Counted from the stretch's first letter, positions 43,101 to 53,130 are shown. The stretch is 64,000 nucleotides of DNA from an uncultured Aquimarina sp. (GCA_947499005.1 CANMML010000022.1:1-64000), one strand, 5' to 3'. Notes: a model not told the origin generated them from the letters alone. A program made the numbers and translations.

Positions 43101-46100
43101 TCCTGATGGGTTTTCTCCTTTTAGGTAACTATAGGTTGAAACTAGGCTTCCTGTTCCTGTGGTATTAAAATTGGTGGTATGACTTCCGTCTACAACACTA
43201 TTGATTAGGGTGATAGTGGCATCTTTTGACCCTAGAATCCCGTTACTAGAAGTAGCTGTATTATTGACTAGGGTACAGTTTATAAAACTAGCTGTCCCTT
43301 CTTCTATAAAGAAAGCATTGGTTTGTTGACCTTCGTTACCATAAAACAAACAGTTAATGTATTTATTATTATTTCCTGAAGTATGGTAAATGGCTGCTCC
43401 TTCTTGTCCTAAATTGTTTCTAAAAATACAATTAGCAAATGTATTGTTATTTGCATTTCTTAAATATGTTCCTCCTCCTCGAGTATCTTTCAAATCATCG
43501 ATATCATTATCAAATTCAGCATTCGCTTCTTCAATAATAAATCCATCAATAACTACATTATCTGTACGTTCTAAATTCAATAGAGTAAATGTATTTCCAG
43601 AAATGACATTTGGAATTCCAATATCTCCATTAAGGATCGTAGCATTTGTTTTCCTATCTCTTTCATTCAATGTGGTTTCTGTTCCTGCAAAACCTCCATA
43701 TATTTTAATATTATCAGGAATAGAAAAGGTCTCGTATCGATTAACCCCTGGCACATAAGTTCCCCCTTGCACCCATATCTCTTCAATTGAGGCACATGTT
43801 TTGGCTAGCTTTAGCGCACTATTTAAAGTTGTTGCTGCTCCCCAACTAAGACCACTATTCGTTTCATTTCCTGAAGGACTTACATATAAAATAGTAGATG
43901 TTAACGTACTACAATCGAAAGGTTCGAAAGCCCACACTTCTTCTTGAAAAATACCGTCATCCGCATTAAAAAACAGCCTATTCCCAACTACTACCATATC
44001 ATCAAGGGAAGAGCCACTAGATCCAGGTCTCATATCTGCGACCAAAGAAGTTCCTTCAGGTGTTCCATCACTTTCCCATAACTCTGTACCAAATACCCCA
44101 TCATCGGCTCTTAAATACATTCGATTTTGAAACACCGTAATCTCCCTAACACTAGAGCCACTAGTACCTTCTCTAATTTCTACCGCTAATTGTGTTCCTG
44201 ATTCGGTACCATCACTTTCCCATAACTCATATCCATGTACCCCATCATTCGCTCCAAAATAAAGTTTGTTTTGGTATACTTCTAACCATTGTACCTGGGA
44301 ACCAGAAGTTCCTGGAAGTATATCTTTGAATAATTGTGTTCCTGCTTCTGTACCATCTGAAACCCATAATTCATTTCCGTGTGTTGATGTCCATGCATTG
44401 AAGTACAACTTATTATCGTAAACTTCGAAATATCTTGGAGAAGAGCCATTCGTCCCTATATTAACATCTTTTACTAAATGGGTTCCAGCTTCCGTACCAT
44501 CACTCTCCCAGAGTTCAACACCATGAATTCCATCATTCGCTCCGAAATAAAGTTTATTTTTAAATACTGCTATTTGAGATATAAAACCATGATCTGTTCC
44601 CAGATTAATATCTTTAACCAATTGTGTTCCTGATTCCGTACCATCACTTACCCACAACTCGGTACCATGTACAGGTTCGTATGCTGTAAAATAGAGTTTA
44701 TCGTTCCATACTACTGCATTATAAGGACCAGAACCATCGCTCCCTGGGTTTATATCTTTAACCAGTTTCGTCCCTGCTTCAGTACCATCTGTTTCCCATA
44801 GCTCTCTACCATAAACTCCCTCATTTCCTACAAAATAGAGTTTACCACTCATTACCCCTAGCATTCTTCCTGCTCCTCCTGCACTTCCTGGATTATTATC
44901 ATTCACCATGTAAGTACCTATTTCCGTACCATCGCTTCGCCATAATTCTGTCCCGTGCATATTATCTCTTGCTTGGAAGTAAGCTATTCCATCATAATTT
45001 ATAAAGTAACGAGCATTGGAAGAAGTGGTGCTTTTATTTATTCTTAAAAACTGACTTGTTCCTATCTCAGTACCGTCACTCACCCATAATTCATCTCTCC
45101 CTTCTGGGCTAGAAGCTCGAAAAAAAAGCCTATTACCAAAAGCATAAAACTCTCTAATATTAGATCCTCCTGTTCCTGGGTATATATCTTTCAATAATTG
45201 TGTTCCAAGTTCAGTTCCATCACTTATCCATAGCTCATTCCCAATCCCACTTCCATCATTCGCACTGAAGTATAATTTATTTTGAAATGCATAAAGATTA
45301 AAAGGGCCAGATCCGTTAGAACCTGGATAGATATCTTTAACTAAATTAGTACCAGAAGGAGTTCCATCACTTTTCCAAAGCTCCCATCCGTATACAGGAT
45401 GTAGCACCCTAAAATAGAGGGTATCATTCAAAACCGTTAATTGAGAAACAAAAGAATATCCAGAAGGAGTTACATCCACCACCAATTTAGTACCTGCTTC
45501 TGTTCCATCACTTTCCCATAACTCTGTATTATTCGTCGAATCTTGAGCCGCGAAGTACAATTTATTATTAAACACTGTTAATTCTGAAGGGCTACTCCCT
45601 CTATTCATTTCAGGAAAGATATCTGCTACTAATTTAGTCCCTGTTTCCGTTCCATCACTTTCCCATAATTCTGTTCCATGAATCCCATCGTCAGCAGAAA
45701 AATAAAGTTTGTTATTAAACGCTACAAGAGAAAAAGCATAAGAACTTCCTGATCCTGATCGGATATCTTTCACCAGTCTTGTTCCTGCTACAGTTCCATC
45801 ACTTTCCCATAACTCTACTCCATGAATACCATCATCTGCTGCAAAGTATAGCTTATTATTTAGCACCGTAAGATGAGAAACCCGAGAAGAATTTACCCCA
45901 GGGTTGATGTCTGTAATTCGTCGAGTTCCAGCAGGAGTACCATCCGTTACCCATAACTCGGTACCAAAGGCGTCATCGCCTGCACTAAAATATAACTGAT
46001 CTCCCAGTACAGTTAAATAGCTCGGGGAAGAACTGAGTCTCCCTGATTCAATATCTACGAATAAATGCGTCCCATTAGGTGTTCCATCACTTACCCATAT

Positions 46101-46277
46101 TTCATTTCCATGGGTATCATCATCCGCTCTAAAGTATAAACGCCCTTTGAATTCGACGAAGTCTCCAACATTAGAACCACCACTAGCTCCTGTATTAATA
46201 TCCTTGACTAAGTAGGCTTGTTGGGCCAATAAGTAGGTAACGCTTAAAAATAATAGTAGGGTAAATATCTTCTTCAT
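37101..46277 (-). CDS. Giant modular T9SS-type secreted protein: ELWxxDGT repeats, parallel-beta-helix-like region, MBG/Ig-like repeats, C-terminal sorting domain
   Basis: Signal peptide; 15 ELWxxDGTxxGT repeats; choice-of-anchor-Q-like region; 11 KVFG MBG-type repeats alternating with 12 QTITF Ig-like repeats; C-terminal AYPNPTVDVIYLKN..LIEVNYGNSSNSILRKFLKD. Confidence 0.92.
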   Translation of the reverse strand: MKKIFTLLLFLSVTYLLAQQAYLVKDINTGASGGSNVGDFVEFKGRLYFRADDDTHGNEIWVSDGTPNGTHLFVDIESGRLSSSPSYLTVLGDQLYFSAGDDAFGTELWVTDGTPAGTRRITDINPGVNSSRVSHLTVLNNKLYFAADDGIHGVELWESDGTVAGTRLVKDIRSGSGSSYAFSLVAFNNKLYFSADDGIHGTELWESDGTETGTKLVADIFPEMNRGSSPSELTVFNNKLYFAAQDSTNNTELWESDGTEAGTKLVVDVTPSGYSFVSQLTVLNDTLYFRVLHPVYGWELWKSDGTPSGTNLVKDIYPGSNGSGPFNLYAFQNKLYFSANDGSGIGNELWISDGTELGTQLLKDIYPGTGGSNIREFYAFGNRLFFRASSPEGRDELWVSDGTEIGTSQFLRINKSTTSSNARYFINYDGIAYFQARDNMHGTELWRSDGTEIGTYMVNDNNPGSAGGAGRMLGVMSGKLYFVGNEGVYGRELWETDGTEAGTKLVKDINPGSDGSGPYNAVVWNDKLYFTAYEPVHGTELWVSDGTESGTQLVKDINLGTDHGFISQIAVFKNKLYFGANDGIHGVELWESDGTEAGTHLVKDVNIGTNGSSPRYFEVYDNKLYFNAWTSTHGNELWVSDGTEAGTQLFKDILPGTSGSQVQWLEVYQNKLYFGANDGVHGYELWESDGTESGTQLAVEIREGTSGSSVREITVFQNRMYLRADDGVFGTELWESDGTPEGTSLVADMRPGSSGSSLDDMVVVGNRLFFNADDGIFQEEVWAFEPFDCSTLTSTILYVSPSGNETNSGLSWGAATTLNSALKLAKTCASIEEIWVQGGTYVPGVNRYETFSIPDNIKIYGGFAGTETTLNERDRKTNATILNGDIGIPNVISGNTFTLLNLERTDNVVIDGFIIEEANAEFDNDIDDLKDTRGGGTYLRNANNNTFANCIFRNNLGQEGAAIYHTSGNNNKYINCLFYGNEGQQTNAFFIEEGTASFINCTLVNNTATSSNGILGSKDATITLINSVVDGSHTTNFNTTGTGSLVSTYSYLKGENPSGTGNIDGTTITDVLFKDVANNDYTLQGSSLLIDKGNNSDNTAAKGLGGKERIIDGDNDSTKTIDIGAFEFGQAEQTITFGALTDVTYGASSFELRAVSTSGLPVSYSSSDTSVATISGNTVTIVGAGMTTITASQVGNDDFKPAIEVLQDLKVNGREITITADAGQSKVFGNAEPVFTYTITTGSLINSDVFTGVLARTVGEDVGLYPITQGSLVNTNYDITFEEDNFKILKADQVITFNSLSEVIYGDIDFDLNGTSDSGLAILYTSLDPLVATVSGNTVTIVGVGSTTITASQTGNGNYNEAIDVPQVLNVTAKEITVTADSSQGKVFGSGADPVLDYSITLGSLVGSDVLNGSLERTIGEDVGLYPIDQGSLANSNYDITFIGADFEIIKADQTITFDSLSDVTYGDAEFNLNGTSDSGLTVSYSSSDPSVATVSGNRITIVGAGTTTITASQVGNGNYNAAITVLQELKVLQRRLIVSVDADQEKVFGTSDPVFTYDIVGTRLINGDVLSGSLTRVSGEDTGTYPILLGTLDNTNYDINIISESFTIIEADQTIDFPILSDVTYGDADFNLNATASSGLEVSYSSSDTSVATILGNTVTIVGAGQTTISAIQRGNGNFNPAGRSVQTLIVNAKGITVSANFGQGKVFGHTEPTLTYVITSGSLIGSDTLNGNLARMAGEDVGFYPINQGTLNSPNYDITFVTDLFEITPAVQLITFNTLDDVTYGDADFNLSATSDASLMVSYTSSNPSVATVLGNIVTIVGVGSTTIIASQSGNNNYFAASPVNQILTVNPKAIAVTTNAGQSKVYGDADPTLAYSITSGSLVGSDVLNGSLSRTAGEDVGLYPINQGSLANSNYDITFIGVSFEITKADQTITFNSLSDVIYGASSFELRATSTSGLSVSYTSSDTSVATVSGNTVMIVGVGSTTITASQLGNSNYNAAIDVPQVLNVTTRAITVTTDSGQNKVFGDAESTLTYSITSGSLVGSDVLNGSLARTAGEDVGLYPINQGTLANTNYDITFIGASFEITPSDQTITFNGLSDVIYGDVDFNLNGTASSSLEVSYESSDTSVATVSGSTVTIVGVGSTTITASQLGNSNYNTAITIPQTLTVNPRAISITADAGQSKVFGGADPVLGYSITTGNLVGSDVLNGSLARTAGEAVGMYLIHQGSLANTNYDITYVGTSFEIIPADQTITFSGLSDVIYGDADFNLNGTASSGLEVSYKSSDTSVATVSGSTLTIVGVGSTTITASQLGNLNYNAAIAIPQTLIVNPRAISVTADTGQGKVFGETEPTLEYSITSGNLVGSDVLNGSLERTSGEDVGFYPIHQGSLANANYDITFIDTSFEIAPSDQTITFNPLADVIYGDLDFNLNATSDSGLAISYSSSDPSVATVSGNTVTIIGIGSTTITASQIGDSNYNGAIDIPQVLNVTARAISVTADTGQGKVFGETEPTLEYSITTGNLVGSDVFTGALERTLGEDVGMYPIHQGSLANVNYDITFIGTSFEITPSDQTITFNPLADVIYGDLDFNLNGTASSGLEVSYESSDTSVATVSGSTVTIVGVGSTTITASQIGNSNYNAAIDVSQVLNVAARAITVTANADQSKVFGDVDPTLIYSISSGSLVGNDVLNGSLARTAGEDVGLYPINQGSLANTNYDIIFVGDAFEIIRANQTITFNSLNDVVYGDTNFNISAISSNGLAVNFSSSDENIAQVSGNTILIRGAGTAIITAFQSGNGNQNSAIPVQQTLVVHPRMITVSPTLGLSKTFGNADPLLTYEIISDNLVTGDTLSGNLERSVGEEVGLYAIQQGTLNNSNYEIAYVQGDFEILKSDQELVFNLPITIDARIGAWDLNANTNSGLPITFSSSDESIVRIEEGKAIIVGSGKVRITAKQQGGTNYNRALSVTRETQVISIETVQNIAAWIAYPNPTVDVIYLKNISPNAVVTIYDINGKPLIVASNYIENTALDVSNFASGTYLIEVNYGNSSNSILRKFLKD
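40414..40434. repeat. Perfect 7-bp tandem repeat, 3 copies, inside CDS
   Basis: GCTCGAA x3 followed by GCC. Confidence 0.9.
42817..42837. repeat. 7-bp tandem repeat, 3 copies, inside CDS
   Basis: GCTCGAA GCTCGAA GCTTGAA followed by GCC. Confidence 0.9.
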
Positions 46278-46290
46278 ATCTACAAGATTT

Positions 46291-46345
46291 GGGATTAGTA
46301 TTAGGTTGTTTATATCTAATACAGGTAGACTTGCTGTTACCCTAT
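46291..46345 (-). promoter_or_regulatory. Conserved leader element (copy 2)
   Basis: Minus strand ATAGGGTAACAGCAAGTCTACCTGTATTAGATATAAACAACCTAATACTAATCCC; 7-bp stem GTATTAG/CTAATAC. Confidence 0.6.
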
Positions 46346-46421
46346 TTTTAGCTCTTAATTTTTTGCATAAAAAAACCTAATACAATTTCTTATATCAGGC
46401 TAGTAATAATTTTAATGAATT

Positions 46422-46504
46422 GCTGTAAGCTATAGGCTTTAAGCCATAAGCTACATTAATATGCACAAGGCCTACTGCTTAAGGCTTAACGCCTATTGCC
46501 GTAG
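46422..46504. repeat. Imperfect intergenic heptamer repeat (about 11 units in two phases)
   Basis: GCTGTAA GCTATAG GCTTTAA GCCATAA GCTACAT, 6-nt break, GCACAAG GCCTACT GCTTAAG GCTTAAC GCCTATT GCCGTAG. Confidence 0.75.
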
Positions 46505-46578
46505 ATAAAATTTTTAGAAACTAAAAGTGAGATGTACTAAAGTACATAGCTTTAATTATTATTGAGACCAATAAAAAC

Positions 46579-47433
46579 TTAAGACAGAATTTGATTTCTA
46601 TAGTAATCTATAATTCCATCAATAGGTCTTCTAATAATATTTCCTAGTGTTAAATGGTATGGTAATAAAGCATCACGAATAATATCTTGACTAAAGTGAG
46701 CAATAGAACCTATAAAATGAATCGGTACATTTTGCGCTTCTGGGAAACATAATACTCGATCCTCAACAAAACGCTTGATTCCTTCGGTAATTAATAAATA
46801 GAAGTACCCATTTCTTTCTTCACTTGTGAAAATAAATTCGGCAAAACTCGCCAAATAAGTATTTGGGTTTTCCTCTTGGTATACTTTATATTTTATAGAA
46901 TCTGGCGAAAGGTCATATCGCTTTTCAAATTCTTCAGCAATTGGTTTTGGCATGCGTTTGTAGTAATAATCTCTTATCAAACGCTTCCCAAAATAATTAC
47001 CACTAGCTTCATCCATCAAAACATACCCTAGAGATTCTACCTCCATCTGAATGTTTTCTCCGTCATAAAAACAACTGTTAGATCCAGTTCCTAAAATACA
47101 AACAATACCAGGTTCTGTAGTAGCGGCAAAAACGGCTGCTACCATATCTTCTTTCACAACAATCTCTGGAGCCGTAAAATAGCTTCTAAATATATCATCT
47201 AAAACTTTAGTAGGTCCAGGAGTACCACAACCTGCTCCATAAAAATGTACACTTTCAATTTGATCCTTATAAGCACGAAGCTCATCATTTGCGAGTAAAC
47301 GCTCTTTTAATACTTCTTCGGGGAATACTGCTGGATTTAATCCTTGTGTACGAGTTTTAAATACCTGCTCACCGTTATGGTCTAGAAGGATCCAGTCACA
47401 TTTCGTAGAACCTCCATCTGCTAATAGAATCAT
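46579..47433 (-). CDS. BadF/BadG-type ATPase / N-acetylglucosamine kinase-like
   Basis: LADGGSTKCDWILLD and GIVCILGTGSNSCFYDG. Confidence 0.88.
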   Translation of the reverse strand: MILLADGGSTKCDWILLDHNGEQVFKTRTQGLNPAVFPEEVLKERLLANDELRAYKDQIESVHFYGAGCGTPGPTKVLDDIFRSYFTAPEIVVKEDMVAAVFAATTEPGIVCILGTGSNSCFYDGENIQMEVESLGYVLMDEASGNYFGKRLIRDYYYKRMPKPIAEEFEKRYDLSPDSIKYKVYQEENPNTYLASFAEFIFTSEERNGYFYLLITEGIKRFVEDRVLCFPEAQNVPIHFIGSIAHFSQDIIRDALLPYHLTLGNIIRRPIDGIIDYYRNQILS

Positions 47434-47541
47434 AGTAATTGTTTTTTTATAGTATTACATTTTTAAAATAAAAGTTGTTTGTGAGTAGTGTTTAAAGCCA
47501 AAAAAGCCCCATATTAAAATAACATGAGGCTCTAATTGATA

Positions 47542-48546
<1,005 letters not shown>

Positions 48547-48575
48547 TTAAAGTTTAATTTAATAATTATAATTAT

Positions 48576-49562
48576 TTACAATGAAGTAATATCCGCTACA
48601 CGAAGTAACTCCTTGTCTAATTCTCTTTCTTTGGACAATGCAACTGAAAAGTCAACACATACTGCTTTTCTATGGCTTACACCAATCATTACATTTGTTT
48701 GTCCATCTAATAAGGCATCTACAGCTTTAACACCTAGTTTACATGCTAATACTCGATCGGCACAACTTGGTGCTCCTCCGCGTTGCATATGTCCTAAAAC
48801 GGATACACGAACATCATAATCGGGTCTATGTTCGCAAACATAGTCTCTCATTTCAAGGATATTCATACCTGTATTTCCTTCGGCAACGATCACAATACTA
48901 GATGTCTTCCCCGATTCTCTACTGGTATCTAATGAATGCATTAGACGTTCGATCCCCAAATTTTCAATCTCAGGGATCAGAATTTCTTCTGCTCCTGCTC
49001 CAATTCCTGCATTTAAAGCAATATCCCCTGCATCTCTACCCATTACTTCCACTAGAAATAATCGATTATGTGAGCTTGCTGTATCTCTAATTTTATCTAC
49101 TGCTTCTACTACAGTATTTAATGCCGTATCATAACCAATTGTATAATCGGTTCCACATATATCATTATCGATAGTTCCTGGTACACCAACTACTGGAAAG
49201 TTATGTTCTTTACTTAACTTCTGAGCTCCTGTAAAACTTCCGTCTCCTCCAATTACTACTAAGGCATCAATATTATTTTTCTTAATATTTTCGAAAGCTT
49301 TAACACGTCCTTCTGGTTCGATGAATTCTAAACAACGTGCCGAACGAAGAAAAGTTCCTCCTTTATTAATAGTATTTGCTACCGAGCGCGCATCTAAGGA
49401 AATCATATTGTTTTCTATAAGACCTTTGTAGCCCTCATAAATTCCTAAACATTCTATTCCTTGATTCGAACACGAACGAACTACTGCTCTTATTGCAGCA
49501 TTCATTCCTGGAGCATCTCCTCCTGAGGTTAATACCCCTATTTTTTTAATTTCTTTAGCCAT
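48576..49562 (-). CDS. pfkA: 6-phosphofructokinase
   Basis: IGVLTSGGDAPGMNAAIRAVV, VVGVPGTIDNDI, VLGHMQRGGAPS. Confidence 0.97.
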   Translation of the reverse strand: MAKEIKKIGVLTSGGDAPGMNAAIRAVVRSCSNQGIECLGIYEGYKGLIENNMISLDARSVANTINKGGTFLRSARCLEFIEPEGRVKAFENIKKNNIDALVVIGGDGSFTGAQKLSKEHNFPVVGVPGTIDNDICGTDYTIGYDTALNTVVEAVDKIRDTASSHNRLFLVEVMGRDAGDIALNAGIGAGAEEILIPEIENLGIERLMHSLDTSRESGKTSSIVIVAEGNTGMNILEMRDYVCEHRPDYDVRVSVLGHMQRGGAPSCADRVLACKLGVKAVDALLDGQTNVMIGVSHRKAVCVDFSVALSKERELDKELLRVADITSL

Positions 49563-49675
49563 TAGAGGTCAAAAGTATTTTAAACTTATCAATTTACCTA
49601 ATACGACGCTCAACTACATCGTTTTCGATTTATAAATTATCAGAAATACATCAAAATCTTGATTTCATTATCAAA

Positions 49676-49710
49676 AACAAAAGGCATGAATCAAATTCAC
49701 GCCTTTTGTT
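49676..49710. terminator. Intrinsic terminator
   Basis: AACAAAAGGC..GCCTTTTGTT. Confidence 0.75.
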
Positions 49711-49745
49711 AAATTATATGTTGCTTAATTTGGTTTTTATGTTTT

Positions 49746-51743
49746 TCACTTACGCTTTATCCCATTTTTAAGCCATTTATAGAACGTATTTGAATCTGGA
49801 GTATAGCCTACGGGAGTCGATAACACATTAAAGTTGGCATCCATCAACACATAATGTGGCTGAGAATTATTCTCAAAATTAATACTTTGCAAACTTGCCC
49901 ATTTATCTCCAATTGTTTTTACTTTCTTGATAACATCACTATTAGGGTACTTCACTGTAAATTGTTTTTCTTTGGGTAATGCTTTACGATCATCTACATA
50001 AAGTGATACTAAAATCACTTCATCTTTAATTACTTTATTCACTTCTGGATCTACCCAAACTTGCTCTTCCATTTTCCTGCAATTGACACAAGCCCATCCT
50101 GTAAAATCTATTAACATCGGTTTTCCTTCTTTCTTTGAAGCTTCTATTGCTTCTTCGAGACTATTATAACTATCGTGATGTCCCTTTTCTATCGCATTAT
50201 TATAAATACTATAAAATGTAGGAGGTGGAAAACCACTTAGCCATTTTAATGAAGCGTGATAAGGACTTGATGCTGGTAATACCCCTGGAGCTAAGCTTAA
50301 AGCAAATATCAAGGCAATAGCACCTAATGCTTTCCTTGTCCACGATATTTTCTGACCCGGTGCGTCATGCGGCATTTTATAAAATCCAAATAAATACACC
50401 GCCAACGCCAATGCTATCAAAATCCAAATTCCTATAAACACTTCTCTCTTTAACAAGCCCCAGTGTTCTACCAAATCTGCATTTGATAAGAACTTTAATG
50501 CAAAAGCTAACTCGGCAAATCCTAATACTGCTTTCACCGTACTCATCCATCCTCCACTTTTGGGAAGTTTTTTCAATAAACTAGGAAACAATGCAAAAAA
50601 AGCAAATGGTAAGGCTAAGGCTAATCCAAATCCTGCTAAACCATAAGTCAATTGGATAGCTCCTCCGTCGTTACTTAATGAACCTCCCAGTAAAGAACCT
50701 AAAATTGGCCCTGTACACGAAAAAGACACCAATGTTAAGGTTAACGCCATAAAGAAGACTCCAACAATTCCTCCTACTCTCGATGCCTTAGCATCCATAG
50801 CGTTACTCCAACTACTTGGTAATGTTATTTCAAAAAAACCAAAGAATGATATTGCAAAAACGATAAATATCACAAAGAACAACACATTCAACCAAGTATT
50901 TGTAGATATGTTATTAAGACTATCTGGACTTACCGTATCTAATAAATGAAATGGTACACTGACTAATATATAAATGACCAAAATAAAAAGTCCGTACAGT
51001 ACCGCTTTAAAAATACCTTGAGCTCGCCCTCCTGCACTATGTGAAAAGAAAGACACTGTTAACGGGATCATAGGAAATACGCATGGAGTCAAAAGAGCTA
51101 TTAAACCACCGATAAACCCTAAAACAAATAAATTCCAAAGGCTTTTTTTCTCTGTAATAGATAACACTACACCTTCCTTTAACTTAATAGGTAAAATGAT
51201 TCCGTTAGATAGTTCTAAATCTTTATTGGATACTTTTAAGATTTCTGACGAAACAGATAAATTCTCTAAATCGAATTCATAAGATTTCGTTTCTGGAGGG
51301 AAACAAGTTTTATCATCACAAGCCATAAAAGTTATCGATGCCTTTAAAGGAGATTGAAAGCCTGGCAATACTTTAATACGCTGTCTGAAAATAGCATCTT
51401 TTTCAAAAAACTTAATCTTCATGTCCCATGTCGGGTCAAATTCTTCATGACCTTCAGGTTCTTCTACTTTTCCTATTCGCTTGTATGCTCCTTTTTCAAA
51501 AGTAAAGGCCGTAGGGATTGGCCCCAGCTGATCCTCATCTAGAAACTGAGAATAAATATGATACTTCCCTTCCATACTCGCCTTGAAAAACAAATCATAT
51601 TCTGTATCTGATATTTTCTTGGCACTTACCTCCCATTTTACTGGATCGATAATCTTTGCTTGAACAGAAAAAAAGGTAATTGTAAATAGAAATAAACTAA
51701 AAAATATATTCTTAAATCGAAGTAAAGGTGATCTGTATCGCAT
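49746..51743 (-). CDS. DsbD-like protein-disulfide reductase (CcdA domain plus thioredoxin)
   Basis: FIGGLIALLTPCVFPMIPLTVSFF, DFTGWACVNCRKMEEQVW. Confidence 0.93.
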   Translation of the reverse strand: MRYRSPLLRFKNIFFSLFLFTITFFSVQAKIIDPVKWEVSAKKISDTEYDLFFKASMEGKYHIYSQFLDEDQLGPIPTAFTFEKGAYKRIGKVEEPEGHEEFDPTWDMKIKFFEKDAIFRQRIKVLPGFQSPLKASITFMACDDKTCFPPETKSYEFDLENLSVSSEILKVSNKDLELSNGIILPIKLKEGVVLSITEKKSLWNLFVLGFIGGLIALLTPCVFPMIPLTVSFFSHSAGGRAQGIFKAVLYGLFILVIYILVSVPFHLLDTVSPDSLNNISTNTWLNVLFFVIFIVFAISFFGFFEITLPSSWSNAMDAKASRVGGIVGVFFMALTLTLVSFSCTGPILGSLLGGSLSNDGGAIQLTYGLAGFGLALALPFAFFALFPSLLKKLPKSGGWMSTVKAVLGFAELAFALKFLSNADLVEHWGLLKREVFIGIWILIALALAVYLFGFYKMPHDAPGQKISWTRKALGAIALIFALSLAPGVLPASSPYHASLKWLSGFPPPTFYSIYNNAIEKGHHDSYNSLEEAIEASKKEGKPMLIDFTGWACVNCRKMEEQVWVDPEVNKVIKDEVILVSLYVDDRKALPKEKQFTVKYPNSDVIKKVKTIGDKWASLQSINFENNSQPHYVLMDANFNVLSTPVGYTPDSNTFYKWLKNGIKRK

Positions 51744-53043
51744 GTTTGGTTTCTGTAGTTGCTATAAATCTTTGATCTGCTCGATGACCGATAATCCATA
51801 TAATCTCATCATTAGAGCATAACAATAATGTTTTTTCTTTCTGTGGAAGAGAGAATTTTTCATCCTTAAAGTATTTACCTACTTTTTTCTTCCCTTTCAT
51901 TCCACTAGGATAAAAATAGTCGCCAATTTCCCAACTTCTTACGCTTAAAGGAAATTTTAACCTGTTTTTATCAACAACGATAGTATGAGTACTATGTTGC
52001 TCTTTTTCAAAATTCAATTCATTAAAATGAAGGGTGCCTTGGGGTAATACAACTTCAACATCAAGTCCCTCTATTTCTTTTAAAGGAATACCTTCTTGAA
52101 CAGATGGATATAACAATACGTCTGTACGATCCTTTAATAACGTATAGGTAGGTGAATATATTTTTTTACCTGACTGAGCGTCTAATAATTGTTGAATATC
52201 ATCCCAAGCTGTAAAACCATACTCTTTAAGAATCTCAAATAATACGATATCTAAAAAGCTTTCTTGTTTTAAAGCTTTAATTGAAATCTTATATCCCTTA
52301 GTCAATGAATCATATACGAAATAAACATCCCTAAATTGTTGAACTTTATCCTTGATGTATGCTTGACTACGTTGCAGAAAATTGATCGTACTATTAAAGT
52401 TCTCTAATACTTCGGGGTGTAGCTCTTTTAAAACAGGAACTATCTTATGACGTATTTTATTTCTCAAATATTTAGTCTCGGCATTCGAAGCATCTTCTCT
52501 CCATTGCAACTGATGCTTTTCTGCATAGTCTATAATATCTTGTTTTGAAAAAGGAAGTAATGGACGCACAAAAAGGTTATTTATTTTAGGGATTCCTGTC
52601 AATCCTTCTAATCCTGTACCTCTAGAAAGGTTAATGATAAAAGTTTCTAGGTTATCATCGTTGTGATGTGCTGTGACGATGACATCAAGTTTGTACAAGT
52701 CTGCCATTTGTTCAAACCATCGATAGCGAAGTTCTCTTGCCGCAACCTGAATAGACATCTTATGTGCTTCTGCGTAGTTTTTAGTATTGAACTCAATCGT
52801 ATAAAACGGTACTTTGAATTCTTCTGCCAAACGCTTTACAAAAGATTGGTCTCCATCACTTGCAACACCTCTCAACATAAAGTTACAATGCAGCAAACTG
52901 ATCTTAGCTCCACAACAATGTAATAAATGAGCGAGTACTACACTATCTACTCCCCCACTGATGGCTATTCCTATTTTTTGTTGAAGCAAATCTAGGAATG
53001 TATTATCAAGATGTTTTTTAAAATCAAATAACATAATGCACAA
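51712..53043 (-). CDS. tilS: tRNA(Ile)-lysidine synthase
   Basis: IAISGGVDSVVLAHLLH PP-loop; C-terminal TilS domain. Confidence 0.95.
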   Translation of the reverse strand: MCIMLFDFKKHLDNTFLDLLQQKIGIAISGGVDSVVLAHLLHCCGAKISLLHCNFMLRGVASDGDQSFVKRLAEEFKVPFYTIEFNTKNYAEAHKMSIQVAARELRYRWFEQMADLYKLDVIVTAHHNDDNLETFIINLSRGTGLEGLTGIPKINNLFVRPLLPFSKQDIIDYAEKHQLQWREDASNAETKYLRNKIRHKIVPVLKELHPEVLENFNSTINFLQRSQAYIKDKVQQFRDVYFVYDSLTKGYKISIKALKQESFLDIVLFEILKEYGFTAWDDIQQLLDAQSGKKIYSPTYTLLKDRTDVLLYPSVQEGIPLKEIEGLDVEVVLPQGTLHFNELNFEKEQHSTHTIVVDKNRLKFPLSVRSWEIGDYFYPSGMKGKKKVGKYFKDEKFSLPQKEKTLLLCSNDEIIWIIGHRADQRFIATTETKHAIQITFTSI

Positions 53044-53130
53044 TCTAAATCAGAATAGTATTAAAGATAGTAAGCTTGATTCATTTTCTAAAAAAGATCA
53101 TTGCATTTATAATTAAACCCTATTACTTTA

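Noticed and set aside
42808-43758. Plus-strand ORFs 42808-43038 and 43390-43758
   Set aside because: Antisense to the giant protein with no recognisable domains or start context; shadow ORFs.
37101-46277. Dense, regularly spaced repeats that could be mistaken for a CRISPR or satellite array
   Set aside because: They lie in one 3058-codon open frame and correspond to protein modules (ELWxxDGT, MBG, Ig-like); unit sizes and divergence do not fit CRISPR.
47501-47533. GCCCCAT..ATGAGGC hairpin downstream of the BadF-type gene's neighbour region as a regulatory RNA
   Set aside because: Short imperfect stem between genes; an ordinary terminator is the simpler reading.
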